NCBI RefSeq assembly: GCF_041583835.1
Contig: NZ_JBFHFC010000016.1
Coordinates: 1 to 47,473, forward strand
Reading direction: 5' to 3'
Source: Thiomicrorhabdus sp041583835
Lineage (GTDB): Bacteria; Pseudomonadota; Gammaproteobacteria; Thiomicrospirales; Thiomicrospiraceae
DNA: 47,473 nt
A model generated the notes under the pieces. That model saw only the letters and a list, made by a program, of their open reading frames with translations, ran no database searches and was not told where the DNA came from. Shown here piece by piece: positions 14,808 through 24,019 of the stretch (positions are counted from its first letter, which is position 1; each line of letters opens with the position of its first letter). The position numbers and the translations under genes are program-made.

Positions 14808-15998
14808 CTACAATTCCAGTCCGCAAGCCACGGCAGAAGCCCAGGCCCACTGGAAATTGTATCCACCCAACTGGCCGGTTACGTCAAGAACCTCGCCGAT
14901 AAAATACAAACCGGGTTGTTTCTTAGCTTCAAAGGTCTTGGACGAAACCTCGTCGGTATCCACGCCTCCCAAAGTCACTTCCGCCTTGTCGTAACCGGCG
15001 GTCGATTCAGGATAAATCCGCCAATGCGTCAATTGATCGGCATAGGCTTTTAAATTTTCGTTTGACTGATTCGCTATATCGGCGTCCATTGGATAATTCT
15101 CCAACCACATCTGTGTAAAACGCTTCGGCCAAAATTGATTCAACCATTTGGATAACGACTTACCGGAAGTCTTCAAGGCCAATAATTGCGCATACACGTC
15201 CTGTTTCGGCAACAGATTTATTTCAATCGGCTGCCCTACTTGCCAATAATTCGAAACCTGCAAGATGCCCGGCCCGCTTAATCCATTATGGGTAAACAAC
15301 ATGGCTTCGTTAAACGCATGACCGTTAGCGCGAATTTCAACCTCTATCGACAAGCCGCTTAAACTGGAAAAGCGTTGCTGCCATTTACCGGAAAATACCA
15401 GCGGTACTAAACCCGGAGATTGCGGAATCACGTTTAACCCGAACTGTTCGGCAATCCGGTAACCGAAACCGCTGGCTTTTAACTTGGGAAAAGACAAGGC
15501 GCCGGTTGCGACCACCAACTTATCGCAATGAATCACAGCCAGCTCAGTTTCAACCTCAAACCGGTCATCGTCTATCGATTTAACCCTATCCACCGCTGTT
15601 TTCAATAAAAACTCAACACCCGCCCAATCACATTCGGTGCGTAAAATCTGAATCAAATCGGAAGCGCGTTCGCGACAAAACAACTTACCCAGTTCGCGTT
15701 CTTCATATTCCAAACCATGGCGCTCCACCAATTCGATAAACGCAGCAGAAGGATAGCGAGATAGGGCAGACTTAACAAAATGAGGGTTCCGGCAAATGTA
15801 ATTCTCGGCAGAGACGTCCAAATTGGTGAAGTTGCATTTACCGCCACCGGAAATGCGAATCTTGGCTGCCGCCTTTGGAGCATGATCGATCACCAGAACC
15901 TGCTTACCCCGGTAACCCGCCGTCGCCGCACACATCAGTCCGGCCGCTCCGGCTCCGATAATTAATACATCGACATTTTTATGATTATTGTTTTGCAA
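14808..15998 (-). CDS. HI0933/YhiN-type FAD-dependent oxidoreductase
   Basis: A flavoprotein of the HI0933 (YhiN) family. It has an N-terminal FAD loop (VLIIGAGAAGLM), the family hallmark KIRISGGGKCNFTN, a central insert domain, and a C-terminal FAD-contacting segment with GGVDTDEVSSKTFEAK and LYFIGEVLDVTGQLGGYNFQWAW. Family members bind FAD; the substrate is not known. The start is uncertain. The frame opens at a TTG at 16022, but a TTG at 15998 preceded by CAGG puts the FAD loop at the usual distance, about 10 residues in, so I use that. No ATG is available at the N-terminus. Confidence 0.85.
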   Translation of the reverse strand: MQNNNHKNVDVLIIGAGAAGLMCAATAGYRGKQVLVIDHAPKAAAKIRISGGGKCNFTNLDVSAENYICRNPHFVKSALSRYPSAAFIELVERHGLEYEERELGKLFCRERASDLIQILRTECDWAGVEFLLKTAVDRVKSIDDDRFEVETELAVIHCDKLVVATGALSFPKLKASGFGYRIAEQFGLNVIPQSPGLVPLVFSGKWQQRFSSLSGLSIEVEIRANGHAFNEAMLFTHNGLSGPGILQVSNYWQVGQPIEINLLPKQDVYAQLLALKTSGKSLSKWLNQFWPKRFTQMWLENYPMDADIANQSNENLKAYADQLTHWRIYPESTAGYDKAEVTLGGVDTDEVSSKTFEAKKQPGLYFIGEVLDVTGQLGGYNFQWAWASAVACGLEL

Positions 15999-16080
15999 AA
16001 CGACCTGATTCCAAAAGCACAAAAGAATAGAGATTCATCATCTAAAATGAGTCCGATTGACGGAACGGGCGAAGTTTCAC

Positions 16081-16833
16081 CTAAACCAATTCCCATTCCT
16101 GGGAACGAGACGTTGCTTCCTCGATCAACACACCCAATCCGACCTCGGCTTCTTCAGGGAGCCCTTCGACACCAAGTTCGATCGTACGCCGGTCGTTCTC
16201 GTCAATTTTAGGCAAACTGAATAATCTCAGATCAGGAAAACGTTGCTCGAACTGCTGCATGAACTCCACCCATTCCGACTCCTGGCCGTCGATAAGACGG
16301 ATCGCCCTTTCCACGGTCGGCGTACACACCAATTGGTCGTAATAATTCATCAGAACCCATTCCATCATCGGTTTCGCCATCATCGGAAATCCCGGCATGA
16401 AATGGTGTTGTTGAATAGAAAACCCGGGAACGCGGTTATAAAAATTAGGAATAATTTCGGCGCCTTGAGGGTATTCCGCCATACGAATCCGTTGCGGATA
16501 CGCTTCATCGCCGAACTGGGCTTCAATCTCTTTTACGGCTTCCGGATGCGCTTCCAAAGGTAAATTGAGAGCCTTAGCTGCGCACTGACGAGTTCTATCG
16601 TCTGGCGTGGCGCCAATACCACCAAAACAGAAAACAATATCACCGGATTCAAAGCTCTGTTTTAAGGTCTCGGTCAGCAACTGCGGTTCGTCTCCCAAAA
16701 TACGAACCCAACTCAACGCCAAACCGCGCGGTCTCAGCAGTTCGTTCGCTTGCGAAAGATGCTTATCCTGACGTTTTCCCGAAAGAATTTCGTCACCGAT
16801 GATAATCAAACCAATCTTAGGCGTCTGTTGCAC
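16081..16833 (-). CDS. CinA-like / molybdopterin-binding (MoCF) domain protein
   Basis: A 250-residue protein whose first ~165 residues are a MoCF_biosynth-type domain as in the N-terminal half of CinA: IGLIIIGDEILSGK (7-20) and FGGIGATPDDRTRQ (69-82) are diagnostic. It has no C-terminal CinA amidase domain. In CinA this domain is a pyrophosphatase acting on ADP-ribose-type compounds; in Mog/MoeA the same fold binds molybdopterin. For this short form the role is open. Start is GTG at 16833 with GGGAG seven to eight bases before it. It lies between the envelope operon and the flavoprotein on the same strand. Confidence 0.85.
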   Translation of the reverse strand: MQQTPKIGLIIIGDEILSGKRQDKHLSQANELLRPRGLALSWVRILGDEPQLLTETLKQSFESGDIVFCFGGIGATPDDRTRQCAAKALNLPLEAHPEAVKEIEAQFGDEAYPQRIRMAEYPQGAEIIPNFYNRVPGFSIQQHHFMPGFPMMAKPMMEWVLMNYYDQLVCTPTVERAIRLIDGQESEWVEFMQQFEQRFPDLRLFSLPKIDENDRRTIELGVEGLPEEAEVGLGVLIEEATSRSQEWELV

Positions 16834-16912
16834 GTTTAAACTCCCGCGTTGAAACCGTAACTCTTTGCCGTCTGCATGCCTCTTTGGCGTTCAAACATTC
16901 GTCTTTAGAAGA

Positions 16913-16944
16913 ATAAAAAAAACCTTAGGGGTTTTTTGACCCCT
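16913..16944 (-). terminator. Terminator of the envelope operon
   Basis: On the minus strand AGGGGT-N6-ACCCCT (16944-16927) is followed after a short spacer by eight Ts (16920-16913). It starts one base after the stop codon of the YfaZ-like gene. Confidence 0.75.
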
Positions 16945-16945
16945 A

Positions 16946-17533
16946 TCAGTTCAGACTGACTTCCACCCCGATATGTGCATTTTTATCAAGCTCATAATTA
17001 GAATCGACCGTCAAATCCGACGTCAGATAACGGAAACCGATAAAGCCGGTGACACTCGGTAAAATCTGCAATTCTGCACGTACCGCCATTTCCGTCATCG
17101 AATTTACATCGCCCGAAGCAACAATCTCGGGAGCATGCAACACTTCGACCGAAATGGCGGCCGGAGACTGCGTCGGCAACCAGTAGCGCCCGCTAACCCC
17201 TAGCATCAAGCCGTAACCGTCCAAATCGTGACTGTCTTGGGTCAGGTAAAATGCTTTTCCTTTAAGGCCAAGTTCAAGGTTCGGGTTTCCGGCCATGCCT
17301 TTACGTTCTACGCCGGCAGAAACGGAATACACTCGATCGCCCGGTTCGTTATAAAAATAATGCGCGGCATAACGAGTCGAATCCACAGGCGATTGTGCCT
17401 GAGAGAAAATTCCAAAATTGGCTGTTTCATCAGACACCGCTAAATCCAATCCCAAAGAATCGGCAGAAACCGGTGTGACCAACAAGGTAGAAGCCGCCAA
17501 TAAAACGGCCTTAAATGTGAATTTCGCGCGCAT
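16946..17533 (-). CDS. YfaZ family outer membrane protein
   Basis: A 195-residue exported protein with a clear signal peptide (RAKFTFKAVLLAASTLLVTPVSA, cleavage likely after residue 24). Amphipathic beta strands alternate through the whole mature part and it ends with a strand (IGVEVSLN), as in small beta-barrels. The pattern GLDLAVSDETANFGIF and the late GFIGFRYL fit the YfaZ family. The frame opens at 17569, but the ATG at 17533 has AAGGGAA upstream and starts four bases after the preceding small gene stops. Function of YfaZ proteins is not established. It is the last of three envelope genes. Confidence 0.8.
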   Translation of the reverse strand: MRAKFTFKAVLLAASTLLVTPVSADSLGLDLAVSDETANFGIFSQAQSPVDSTRYAAHYFYNEPGDRVYSVSAGVERKGMAGNPNLELGLKGKAFYLTQDSHDLDGYGLMLGVSGRYWLPTQSPAAISVEVLHAPEIVASGDVNSMTEMAVRAELQILPSVTGFIGFRYLTSDLTVDSNYELDKNAHIGVEVSLN

Positions 17534-17537
17534 CAAA

Positions 17538-17732
17538 TTATTTCCCTTCTTTATCATTGATTGATTCAATTACGTCACTGACTTTATCTCCGGTTGACTC
17601 CAGGTGTTCAACCGCGACCTGTGCTTTATCAACACCTTTTTTCGCCAAATCCCGACTGCCGAACCAGTCGAACATAATGGCAAGCACAATAAAAACAATA
17701 ACTAAAATAATAAAACTGATTTTTCCGAACAT
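17538..17732 (-). CDS. Small single-pass membrane protein
   Basis: A 64-residue protein: a short cytosolic start, one strong hydrophobic segment (residues 5-21, ISFIILVIVFIVLAIMF), then a charged helical tail (DLAKKGVDKAQVAVEHLES) ending in KEGK. The gene sits 16 bases after the LPP20-like gene and four bases before the YfaZ gene, so it is almost surely a real member of the operon rather than a chance frame. It has an AAAGAAG-type ribosome site before the ATG at 17732. I do not recognise the family; a role in envelope integrity is suggested only by its neighbours. Confidence 0.7.
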   Translation of the reverse strand: MFGKISFIILVIVFIVLAIMFDWFGSRDLAKKGVDKAQVAVEHLESTGDKVSDVIESINDKEGK

Positions 17733-17748
17733 AGAGGCTTCTTTACTC

Positions 17749-18765
17749 TTATGATTTTTCTTGGTAAGTCGTTTCCAATAACCGCACGGTCAGGGCTTTA
17801 AACACGTCGTCGGCAAACAAATCCAACGCCTTCCGTTCAATTTCGGGAGTCAGCGTATTTTCCAATTCAATCGCGCCCTCATAGGAGGCATAAGCGACTT
17901 GCCGCGGATCCAGCATATCGATCTTCGCAGATAACCCTAAAGGTTGATCCTCTTGGTACTCACCCGTCCTTTCGATGATGTATTTTAAAACCAAATCCGG
18001 CTGCTTGGCACTGATTTGCAGCCCTTTTTTTCGTAACGCTTCTGCAAGATCGGCTTCGTATTCCACTGCCTCGGGAATACGATCGTCCAACATCACCAAA
18101 AATTCATTGAATAAAATCGTTATCTTACGATCCAAAAGCAGTGCTATCGGCGTTTGCTTGGGTTTGACGGATGCTCCAAGCTTCGCTGCTACCACCCTTA
18201 AAGCCTTATACTCTTCGACTTCCGGCAGCGCCGGCAATATGACTCTTAGTTGAGTGATACGTTCGCCATCTTCACCGACATGACGGTAATCGCTTAAATG
18301 CCGTTCGATCTCCGCCATACGCTTTTCTGTCATTTGCAACATCGTCTGCCTGGAAACCCGACCTAATACATAGAGCTTGGATTTCTCTTCGTTTACCTCA
18401 TTGCTAACAAACTCCACTTCCGGCAACGTCATCGCCGGTAACTTGGAAACAACCTCTCTTCGTAGGGCGCGCTCTAATGATGTTTGACTGTCTTGAGGTT
18501 CATAAGAAAAGGCAAATAAACGTTCAAACTCTTGCTTAACCAACTGTTCGGCTTGACCTGTTGCCGCTTGCATATCCGTACCGACATCAACTTCGGCGGC
18601 CATATAAAGATAAGCGCTATCCCGGGGCATTTGTTCAACCCAATCTACCGCCTCATCGGCAAAAGTCGGCGCAACCAACATTCCCCCCGAACATAAAGCT
18701 GCAATAAAAATAAACGACCTAAAAAAATTCGACGAAGAAACGATATTTGATCTATCCATTTTCAC
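17749..18765 (-). CDS. Exported protein with an LPP20-like region, function unknown
   Basis: A 338-residue protein with an N-terminal signal (hydrophobic segment about residues 15-35, followed by TFADE). The next part, YLYMAAEVDVGTDMQAATGQAEQ, and later LYVLGRVSRQTMLQ look like the A-rich, strand-helix arrangement of LPP20/FlgP-type proteins. The C-terminal half is mixed alpha/beta (ITILFNEFLVMLDDRI, DLVLKYIIERTG). Start is the GTG at 18765, with GAGG at ideal distance; the ATG six bases on is the alternative. It heads a three-gene envelope operon with the small membrane protein and the YfaZ-like barrel. Function not known. Confidence 0.75.
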   Translation of the reverse strand: MKMDRSNIVSSSNFFRSFIFIAALCSGGMLVAPTFADEAVDWVEQMPRDSAYLYMAAEVDVGTDMQAATGQAEQLVKQEFERLFAFSYEPQDSQTSLERALRREVVSKLPAMTLPEVEFVSNEVNEEKSKLYVLGRVSRQTMLQMTEKRMAEIERHLSDYRHVGEDGERITQLRVILPALPEVEEYKALRVVAAKLGASVKPKQTPIALLLDRKITILFNEFLVMLDDRIPEAVEYEADLAEALRKKGLQISAKQPDLVLKYIIERTGEYQEDQPLGLSAKIDMLDPRQVAYASYEGAIELENTLTPEIERKALDLFADDVFKALTVRLLETTYQEKS

Positions 18766-18828
18766 AATATTTCCTCAGTTATGACAAGGACTACAGCCAG
18801 TTACCCAATCATACAGATTTCTACTCAT

Positions 18829-20823
18829 TTATTCATCTTCCGTTTGCCTGCCAACATGACCGCTTCGCCATTGACGAATAACGAATCTGGCAGGGTGACT
18901 GGCGTGATACAAAGATAATGGCTGCGGCAGCGCATCTCCCTGCAGATCGGCAACTATGCTTTCCGCCGCTAAAAAAACCGACATTAATCCTCTCGGACCA
19001 TGCCCGTTGGAAACGAATAAACCCGGCAAATATTTCTGTGGCGGATATCGATAAACCGCGTGTGTATGAGACTGAGTGACGTAAGCTTCCTGGATCCATT
19101 CCGGATCGGCCACCGCCCCCACTATCGGCAAATGATCCGGGGTCGTCGGACGAAAGGCGATTCTACCCTCAACCTCACCTGACTCGGCATTAAGCCAGCC
19201 CGGCAACGCTTTGGCCGCTTGCTGCAAGTTCGCCTGATGCCCGTCTTCTGAGAGTATCTCACTCATATCCGGCGCCTCAAATGTTGCACCGGTCACCGCC
19301 ATTCCTTCTCCGCAAGGTGCCGAATAACCTTCATGCGTTACGGCACAATTTAACGACCAATTCTGTTGGGTTTCAGTAAGATGCGTCACCTGGCCTTTTA
19401 CCGGCCGAATCGGCAATTCAAGCCGCTCGTTCAAACGGACGTTGAGCGACCCCGTTGCCACCACCAGACTCTCCGCCTGATAAGAGCCATCCTGTGTGAC
19501 GACTTGCCAACCATTGCCAACGCGTTTGAAATCCTTAACCTCTTGCAAGTAATGAACCTCAATATTGGGATGCCGCAAACAACGTCGAACAACCGAAGGT
19601 GGATTAACCCACCCCCCTTGAGGAAAAAACAACCCCGCAACCGCCGCCTGTCCACCGATCTTCTCTTTCGTTTTTTCAATCGTTAATTGTTCGGCAAAAT
19701 CCATCGGCAATCCCACGCGTGCAAACGCCTCTTCAACCCGTTTCGCGCCCACTTCCGTTACCGCTAATTGCACCAATCCCGTCAGATCACCGAGTATCTC
19801 GCCCTTTTGCAGCCAGGGCAACAACGTGCGCAACGTCGCTTCAAAACCTTGAAGATACCACTGACTTCGCAAATTCCAATCTGCCGTCACCAACGGATGC
19901 ACGGCGCCGGCTAAATTTCCCGACGCCTGAGTGGCAGGGTTACCTTGCGCTTCCAATACCGTTACCTTCCATCCGGCTTCGGCTAACTTATTGGCGACGC
20001 CGGCACCCGCCAACCCGGCTCCGATGACAATGGCACGGCCAGTCGCCACCGGTTCGGGACGACTGAACCACGGCGCCTTTAAGCTGAATGGCCGCTGCTG
20101 AACAAGCGACCCAAAACACATCTCGCGTTTTTTGCCGTAACCGACGTCCTTTTTAACCTCAAAGCCTACTTTTTGTAGACCGCGACGCACCTCACCCGCC
20201 GAGGTAAACGTCGCGAAAGTGGTTTTTGAATGACTAAGACGTGCCATTTGCTGATAAAGAGGCGGTTGCCACATTTGCGGATTTTTTGAAGGGGTAAATC
20301 CATCCAACAACCAAGCATCCACTTTCGAACCGATGGAGGCGTCACATTCAGGCAAGCCCTTCAGGACGTCTCCAAACCATAACGTCAGGCGAATACGTCC
20401 TTCAAACAGCCAGACATCGTGCCAACCGGGCAACAACAGAGGAAAATGATCGCGCAGTTCCTTTGCCGGAACGGATAAAGTCGGATAAGACTGATGAGCA
20501 CGTTGCAAATCCTCTACGGTGAGAGGATATTTCTCGAATGAGATGAAATGTAGCTGCGCACCCTTCGGCGCTATTTCAAGCCATAACTTCGCCACCGACA
20601 GAAAATTCAATCCCGACCCAAAACCGGTCTCGGCTATTCGGAACGTTTTTTGACCGGACAAATCGCCAAAACGCTGCGCTAAAAAATTATGCTTAAGAAA
20701 CACATATTCGACTTCTTGCAAACCGTCGTCGGTCGAAAAATAGAAATCGTCAAACCGTTCCGAAAACGGGACATTTTCTTCGGTCCACTGCACTTGGGCT
20801 AAGGTGAGTTTTGGTGTATGCAT
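18829..20823 (-). CDS. mnmC: Bifunctional tRNA mnm5s2U34 enzyme MnmC
   Basis: MnmC finishes the 5-methylaminomethyl-2-thiouridine at the tRNA wobble base. The N-terminal methyltransferase domain (1-250) has the SAM loop ETGFGSGLNF (65-74), WLLDGFTPSKNPQMW (171-185) and TFATFTSAGEVRRGL. The C-terminal FAD oxidase domain (263-664), which removes carboxymethyl, has the dinucleotide loop IGAGLAGAG (267-275), QASGNLAGAVHPLV and a C-terminal NGHGPRGLMS. At 664 residues both halves are complete. The ATG at 20823 stands alone at the head of a minus-strand gene. Confidence 0.96.
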   Translation of the reverse strand: MHTPKLTLAQVQWTEENVPFSERFDDFYFSTDDGLQEVEYVFLKHNFLAQRFGDLSGQKTFRIAETGFGSGLNFLSVAKLWLEIAPKGAQLHFISFEKYPLTVEDLQRAHQSYPTLSVPAKELRDHFPLLLPGWHDVWLFEGRIRLTLWFGDVLKGLPECDASIGSKVDAWLLDGFTPSKNPQMWQPPLYQQMARLSHSKTTFATFTSAGEVRRGLQKVGFEVKKDVGYGKKREMCFGSLVQQRPFSLKAPWFSRPEPVATGRAIVIGAGLAGAGVANKLAEAGWKVTVLEAQGNPATQASGNLAGAVHPLVTADWNLRSQWYLQGFEATLRTLLPWLQKGEILGDLTGLVQLAVTEVGAKRVEEAFARVGLPMDFAEQLTIEKTKEKIGGQAAVAGLFFPQGGWVNPPSVVRRCLRHPNIEVHYLQEVKDFKRVGNGWQVVTQDGSYQAESLVVATGSLNVRLNERLELPIRPVKGQVTHLTETQQNWSLNCAVTHEGYSAPCGEGMAVTGATFEAPDMSEILSEDGHQANLQQAAKALPGWLNAESGEVEGRIAFRPTTPDHLPIVGAVADPEWIQEAYVTQSHTHAVYRYPPQKYLPGLFVSNGHGPRGLMSVFLAAESIVADLQGDALPQPLSLYHASHPARFVIRQWRSGHVGRQTEDE

Positions 20824-20903
20824 CTTTCAGAAAGCCTTCGGCGTATTCGTCATCTCGGTATTAAGGTTGAAATTATAGAGTTTCCCGCCTGAAAATTCGC
20901 AAA

Positions 20904-20929
20904 TTACTTTCTCCCAGAGCGGAAAGTAA
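20904..20929. repeat. Inverted repeat between mnmC and the rhodanese gene
   Basis: TTACTTTC-N10-GAAAGTAA has perfect eight-base arms (20904-20911 and 20922-20929). It lies in the 290-base divergent gap, about 80-105 bases upstream of the mnmC ATG. It may be a regulatory site for mnmC. Apart from this and the promoter at 21005 the gap holds nothing I can name. Confidence 0.4.
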
Positions 20930-21004
20930 GCAAAATCATGCATAAATGGAATTCTACCGACCCACATAAACGAAACACGACCAGGCAGATAAAATCGACA
21001 AGGC

Positions 21005-21034
21005 TTGACAAGGCATCAGCCAAGACGCCATTAT
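21005..21034 (+). promoter_or_regulatory. Putative sigma-70 promoter of the rhodanese operon
   Basis: A perfect TTGACA (21005-21010), an 18-base spacer and CATTAT (4/6 to the -10 consensus, 21029-21034) lie 82 bases before the ATG at 21116. Confidence 0.5.
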
Positions 21035-21115
21035 TGTCGGTATGGGTGAAATAAAACTATAAAAAACAAGGTCATCCAACCAACGATAAAAACCATGATC
21101 GAGAGGAGGCGTAAT

Positions 21116-21994
21116 ATGGTTAGATACAGACTATCCCGGCAATATCTTGCTTTACTGGCATCATTGCTTTTCTGTCTGAGCCAACCCGCTTTCGCCGAAC
21201 AACCGTTGCGTCTCTCCGTCGAACAACTGCAGCAGCAATTAAACTCTCCGAATCTGGTCATTTTGGACAGCCGCTCTCCCGAAGATTACCAGCAAAACCA
21301 TATCCCGGGTGCCCTCAACTTTCCTGAAGTTTGGACCTATATCGACAAGCAAATCGATGGCCGCATCGCCCAACCGGCTCGCATACAAAATCTTTTACAA
21401 TCGCTCGGCATCAATACCGACACCTCTCTGGTAATTTATGACGACGGCAAAATGGCCAACGCGGCCAGAGTGTTCTGGACATTAGAAGTGTACGGTTTCA
21501 CCGATGTCAGAGTACTCGACCAAGGATACGATGCTTGGCTCGATCATAATTATCCGGTTGATGACTTAATACCGAAAACCCAAACAAGCAACTATATCCC
21601 GACACTCAACCACGACCGGCTCGCAACCAAGTTGACGACCTTGATCGCCAGCAAAACCCCGAATCAAATCATTATCGACGCAAGACCTAACGACGCCTAT
21701 AAAGGGTTGGTTTCCTCAGCTAAACGTTTCGGCCACATCCCCACTGCAATCAACATTCCGGCTTCGCATAACCTCGCGGAAGACCATCAGCTCACGCACC
21801 TGAAAAGCACGCATGAATTGAATGAACTCTACTCTTTTATCCCTAAAAAAAGTAAGATTATTATCTACTGCGCTATCGGTCGCATCTCGGCAACCAACTA
21901 TTTGGCATTGAGAGAATTGGGTTATAACGTAGCCAACTACGACGCCTCATGGAAAGAGTGGGGCAATGACATTACTTTACCGATCGAAAGATAA
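21116..21994 (+). CDS. Periplasmic two-domain rhodanese (thiosulfate sulfurtransferase-like)
   Basis: A 292-residue sulfurtransferase with a signal peptide (hydrophobic residues 11-24, likely cut after AFA), so it works in the periplasm. Two rhodanese domains are visible: the first (about 30-140) with VILDSRSPEDYQQNHIPGA and an inactive loop lacking cysteine (IYDDGKMANAAR), the second (about 165-290) with DARPNDAYKG and the active-site loop CAIGRIS at Cys252. The start at ATG 21116 is fixed by GAGGAGG six bases upstream. It fits thiosulfate or polysulfide handling in a sulfur oxidizer. The GGDEF-EAL frame opens directly after its stop, suggesting shared expression. Confidence 0.92.
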   Translation: MVRYRLSRQYLALLASLLFCLSQPAFAEQPLRLSVEQLQQQLNSPNLVILDSRSPEDYQQNHIPGALNFPEVWTYIDKQIDGRIAQPARIQNLLQSLGINTDTSLVIYDDGKMANAARVFWTLEVYGFTDVRVLDQGYDAWLDHNYPVDDLIPKTQTSNYIPTLNHDRLATKLTTLIASKTPNQIIIDARPNDAYKGLVSSAKRFGHIPTAINIPASHNLAEDHQLTHLKSTHELNELYSFIPKKSKIIIYCAIGRISATNYLALRELGYNVANYDASWKEWGNDITLPIER

Positions 21995-22024
21995 TTGAAC
22001 GATAAAACTAAAAGGCCTTTTCGA

Positions 22025-24019
22025 ATGTGGCGATCACTCAGCATCCGCACGCAACTGTTCATGTTGACCTCCTTAATGTTGCTCGGCATTACGATCATTA
22101 CCCTTTCCTTAGCCTATTTTCTTGACCAAAAAGAGCGTCAAGAACTCGCGATCGAGTTATCGCATACCCTAAACAAGGCCATGAGTCACGACATGCTCAA
22201 AGCCGTTGTCAGCGACCAAACCGACGTTTACTCCGACCTCTCTTTTCGCTTGTCACAATTTGAATCGGTAGACCAGGTAGTACTCTACAACGAACAACAG
22301 AAAGCGATTTTCGAATATTCACGGAAACATAAAGATGAATACAGCCATCTAATCCGTGAGGCCACGACCCAACCGCGCTTTGACGGGGAAGACCTTTACG
22401 TCAAACATCCACTGATGGTAGACAACCATCGTTTTGGCGATGTCATTTACATTGTCGACATGCAAGATCTGACCACCCAGCTCAACCAACATTTAACCTA
22501 TCTCATCATCGCTTTTCCGCTAGAGCTTTTGATCGGATTCTTCCTGACGCATTGGCTAAGCCGTCGCTACTCGAAACCGTTTGAAACACTGGCCCAAGCG
22601 ATGAAAGAGAGTGAGCCGACCCAGAACCGATACCCCGTATTACAAACCCAGTCCAAAAACGAGGTCAAATCACTGTTCGACGGTTTCAATCAGATGATGT
22701 CCCAGATCTCCGAAACCACCCAACAAATGCGTTATCAATCCGAACACGACCTGCTCACGGGGCTCTACAACCGTTACTATCTTGAAAATCAGCTTCAACA
22801 AGTGCTTAAAGACCTTAACAACCCCTCCCATGCTCTGATCCATATCGATCTGGACCAATTCAAGCTCGTCAACGAAACGGCCGGTTACGAAGCGGGAGAC
22901 GAACTACTGAAGATGATTGCGCTCGAATGTCAGAACACCCTGCCGGAAAATGCCTTAATGGCAAGAACCGACGGTGATGACTTCTTTATTCTGTTACGCA
23001 ACACCAATGAAAAAGAGGGACTTAACTTCGCCCGGCAATATTTGAAGGGTTTACGCGATTTCCGTTTTTCATGGCAAGGCCAGGCTTTCTCGGTTTCCGC
23101 TTCCATCGGAGTGGTTATCTTCCAGCCATTTATCTACACCATCGAAGAATTGTTCAAAGCGTCCAACAATGCACTTTATGCCGCTAAAGCTTCGGGGCGC
23201 AATAAGCTCTACCTATTCCGCCCGGAAGACGACCTTTCCTCGAGACGCAATCAGGAAGTCATCACCGCCGCCTGCATCAAAGAGGCACTATCGAACGGTC
23301 CGTCGCGTTTCGAGCTGTATGCTCAAGCCATCGTTCCGTTACAGAAGGAAAGCGAACAGTTCAGTTACGAAATTCTGTTACGCCTATGGGACAGTGAAAA
23401 CAACCTGATTCCTCCCGACAGTTTTCTTCCAACCGCAGAACGCTATCAACTGATGGCGGAAATCGACAGTTTCGTATTATGGCAATACCTCATACAAGTA
23501 ACCGAAAATCCCGAACACCTAAACCAGTTGCATTCGGTTCATATCAATCTCGCCGGGTCGTCACTTAACCATCCCGATTTCCAAGCCCGAGTCAAAAAGG
23601 CGGTTCAGAACTTCAACTTCCCTTGGTACAAACTGGACCTGGAACTGACCGAAACTTCCGCCGTTGGGAATTTCAGCCAGGCGAAACCTTTTATCGAATG
23701 GTTGAAAAACATCGGTATCGGTTTAGCATTAGACGATTTCGGTACCGGCATGTCTTCGTTCGAATACCTCAAAAGCTTACCGTTTGACGTTATTAAGATA
23801 GACGGCAGCTTCGTCAAAGATATGCATACAGACCCTTCGGACAAGGCGGTTATTCGTTATATTCAAGAAATCAGCGCATTACGCAATCAAGAAACCGTCG
23901 CCGAATATGTGGAAACCGAACAAGATGTCATTGAACTCACACGCATCGGCATTACTTACGGCCAAGGCTATTTCCTAGGCAAACCAAAACCTTTAACCGA
24001 CTGGCTCGATAATTCATGA
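22025..24019 (+). CDS. Membrane GGDEF-EAL protein, probable cyclic di-GMP phosphodiesterase
   Basis: A 664-residue protein: TM1 (about 11-34), a periplasmic sensor of ~115 residues, TM2 (about 150-172), a HAMP-like linker, a GGDEF domain and an EAL domain. The GGDEF motif is degenerate (DGDDF, 316-320), so cyclase activity is unlikely; it may bind GTP. The EAL domain keeps the catalytic set: Glu449 in EILLRL, the INLAGSSL asparagine, ELTET, Asp570-Asp571 in DDFGTG, Lys591 in KIDGSF, AEYVE and YGQGYFLGKP, so phosphodiesterase activity is likely. The frame opens at a TTG at 21995, right after the rhodanese stop; the ATG at 22025 with AAGG upstream is preferred. tmcA overlaps its stop by four bases. 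Confidence 0.92.
   Translation: MWRSLSIRTQLFMLTSLMLLGITIITLSLAYFLDQKERQELAIELSHTLNKAMSHDMLKAVVSDQTDVYSDLSFRLSQFESVDQVVLYNEQQKAIFEYSRKHKDEYSHLIREATTQPRFDGEDLYVKHPLMVDNHRFGDVIYIVDMQDLTTQLNQHLTYLIIAFPLELLIGFFLTHWLSRRYSKPFETLAQAMKESEPTQNRYPVLQTQSKNEVKSLFDGFNQMMSQISETTQQMRYQSEHDLLTGLYNRYYLENQLQQVLKDLNNPSHALIHIDLDQFKLVNETAGYEAGDELLKMIALECQNTLPENALMARTDGDDFFILLRNTNEKEGLNFARQYLKGLRDFRFSWQGQAFSVSASIGVVIFQPFIYTIEELFKASNNALYAAKASGRNKLYLFRPEDDLSSRRNQEVITAACIKEALSNGPSRFELYAQAIVPLQKESEQFSYEILLRLWDSENNLIPPDSFLPTAERYQLMAEIDSFVLWQYLIQVTENPEHLNQLHSVHINLAGSSLNHPDFQARVKKAVQNFNFPWYKLDLELTETSAVGNFSQAKPFIEWLKNIGIGLALDDFGTGMSSFEYLKSLPFDVIKIDGSFVKDMHTDPSDKAVIRYIQEISALRNQETVAEYVETEQDVIELTRIGITYGQGYFLGKPKPLTDWLDNS

Noticed and set aside
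22025..24019. The GGDEF-EAL protein as LapD
   Set aside because: LapD has a degenerate EAL domain and acts by binding; here the EAL catalytic residues look complete, so an active phosphodiesterase is more likely.
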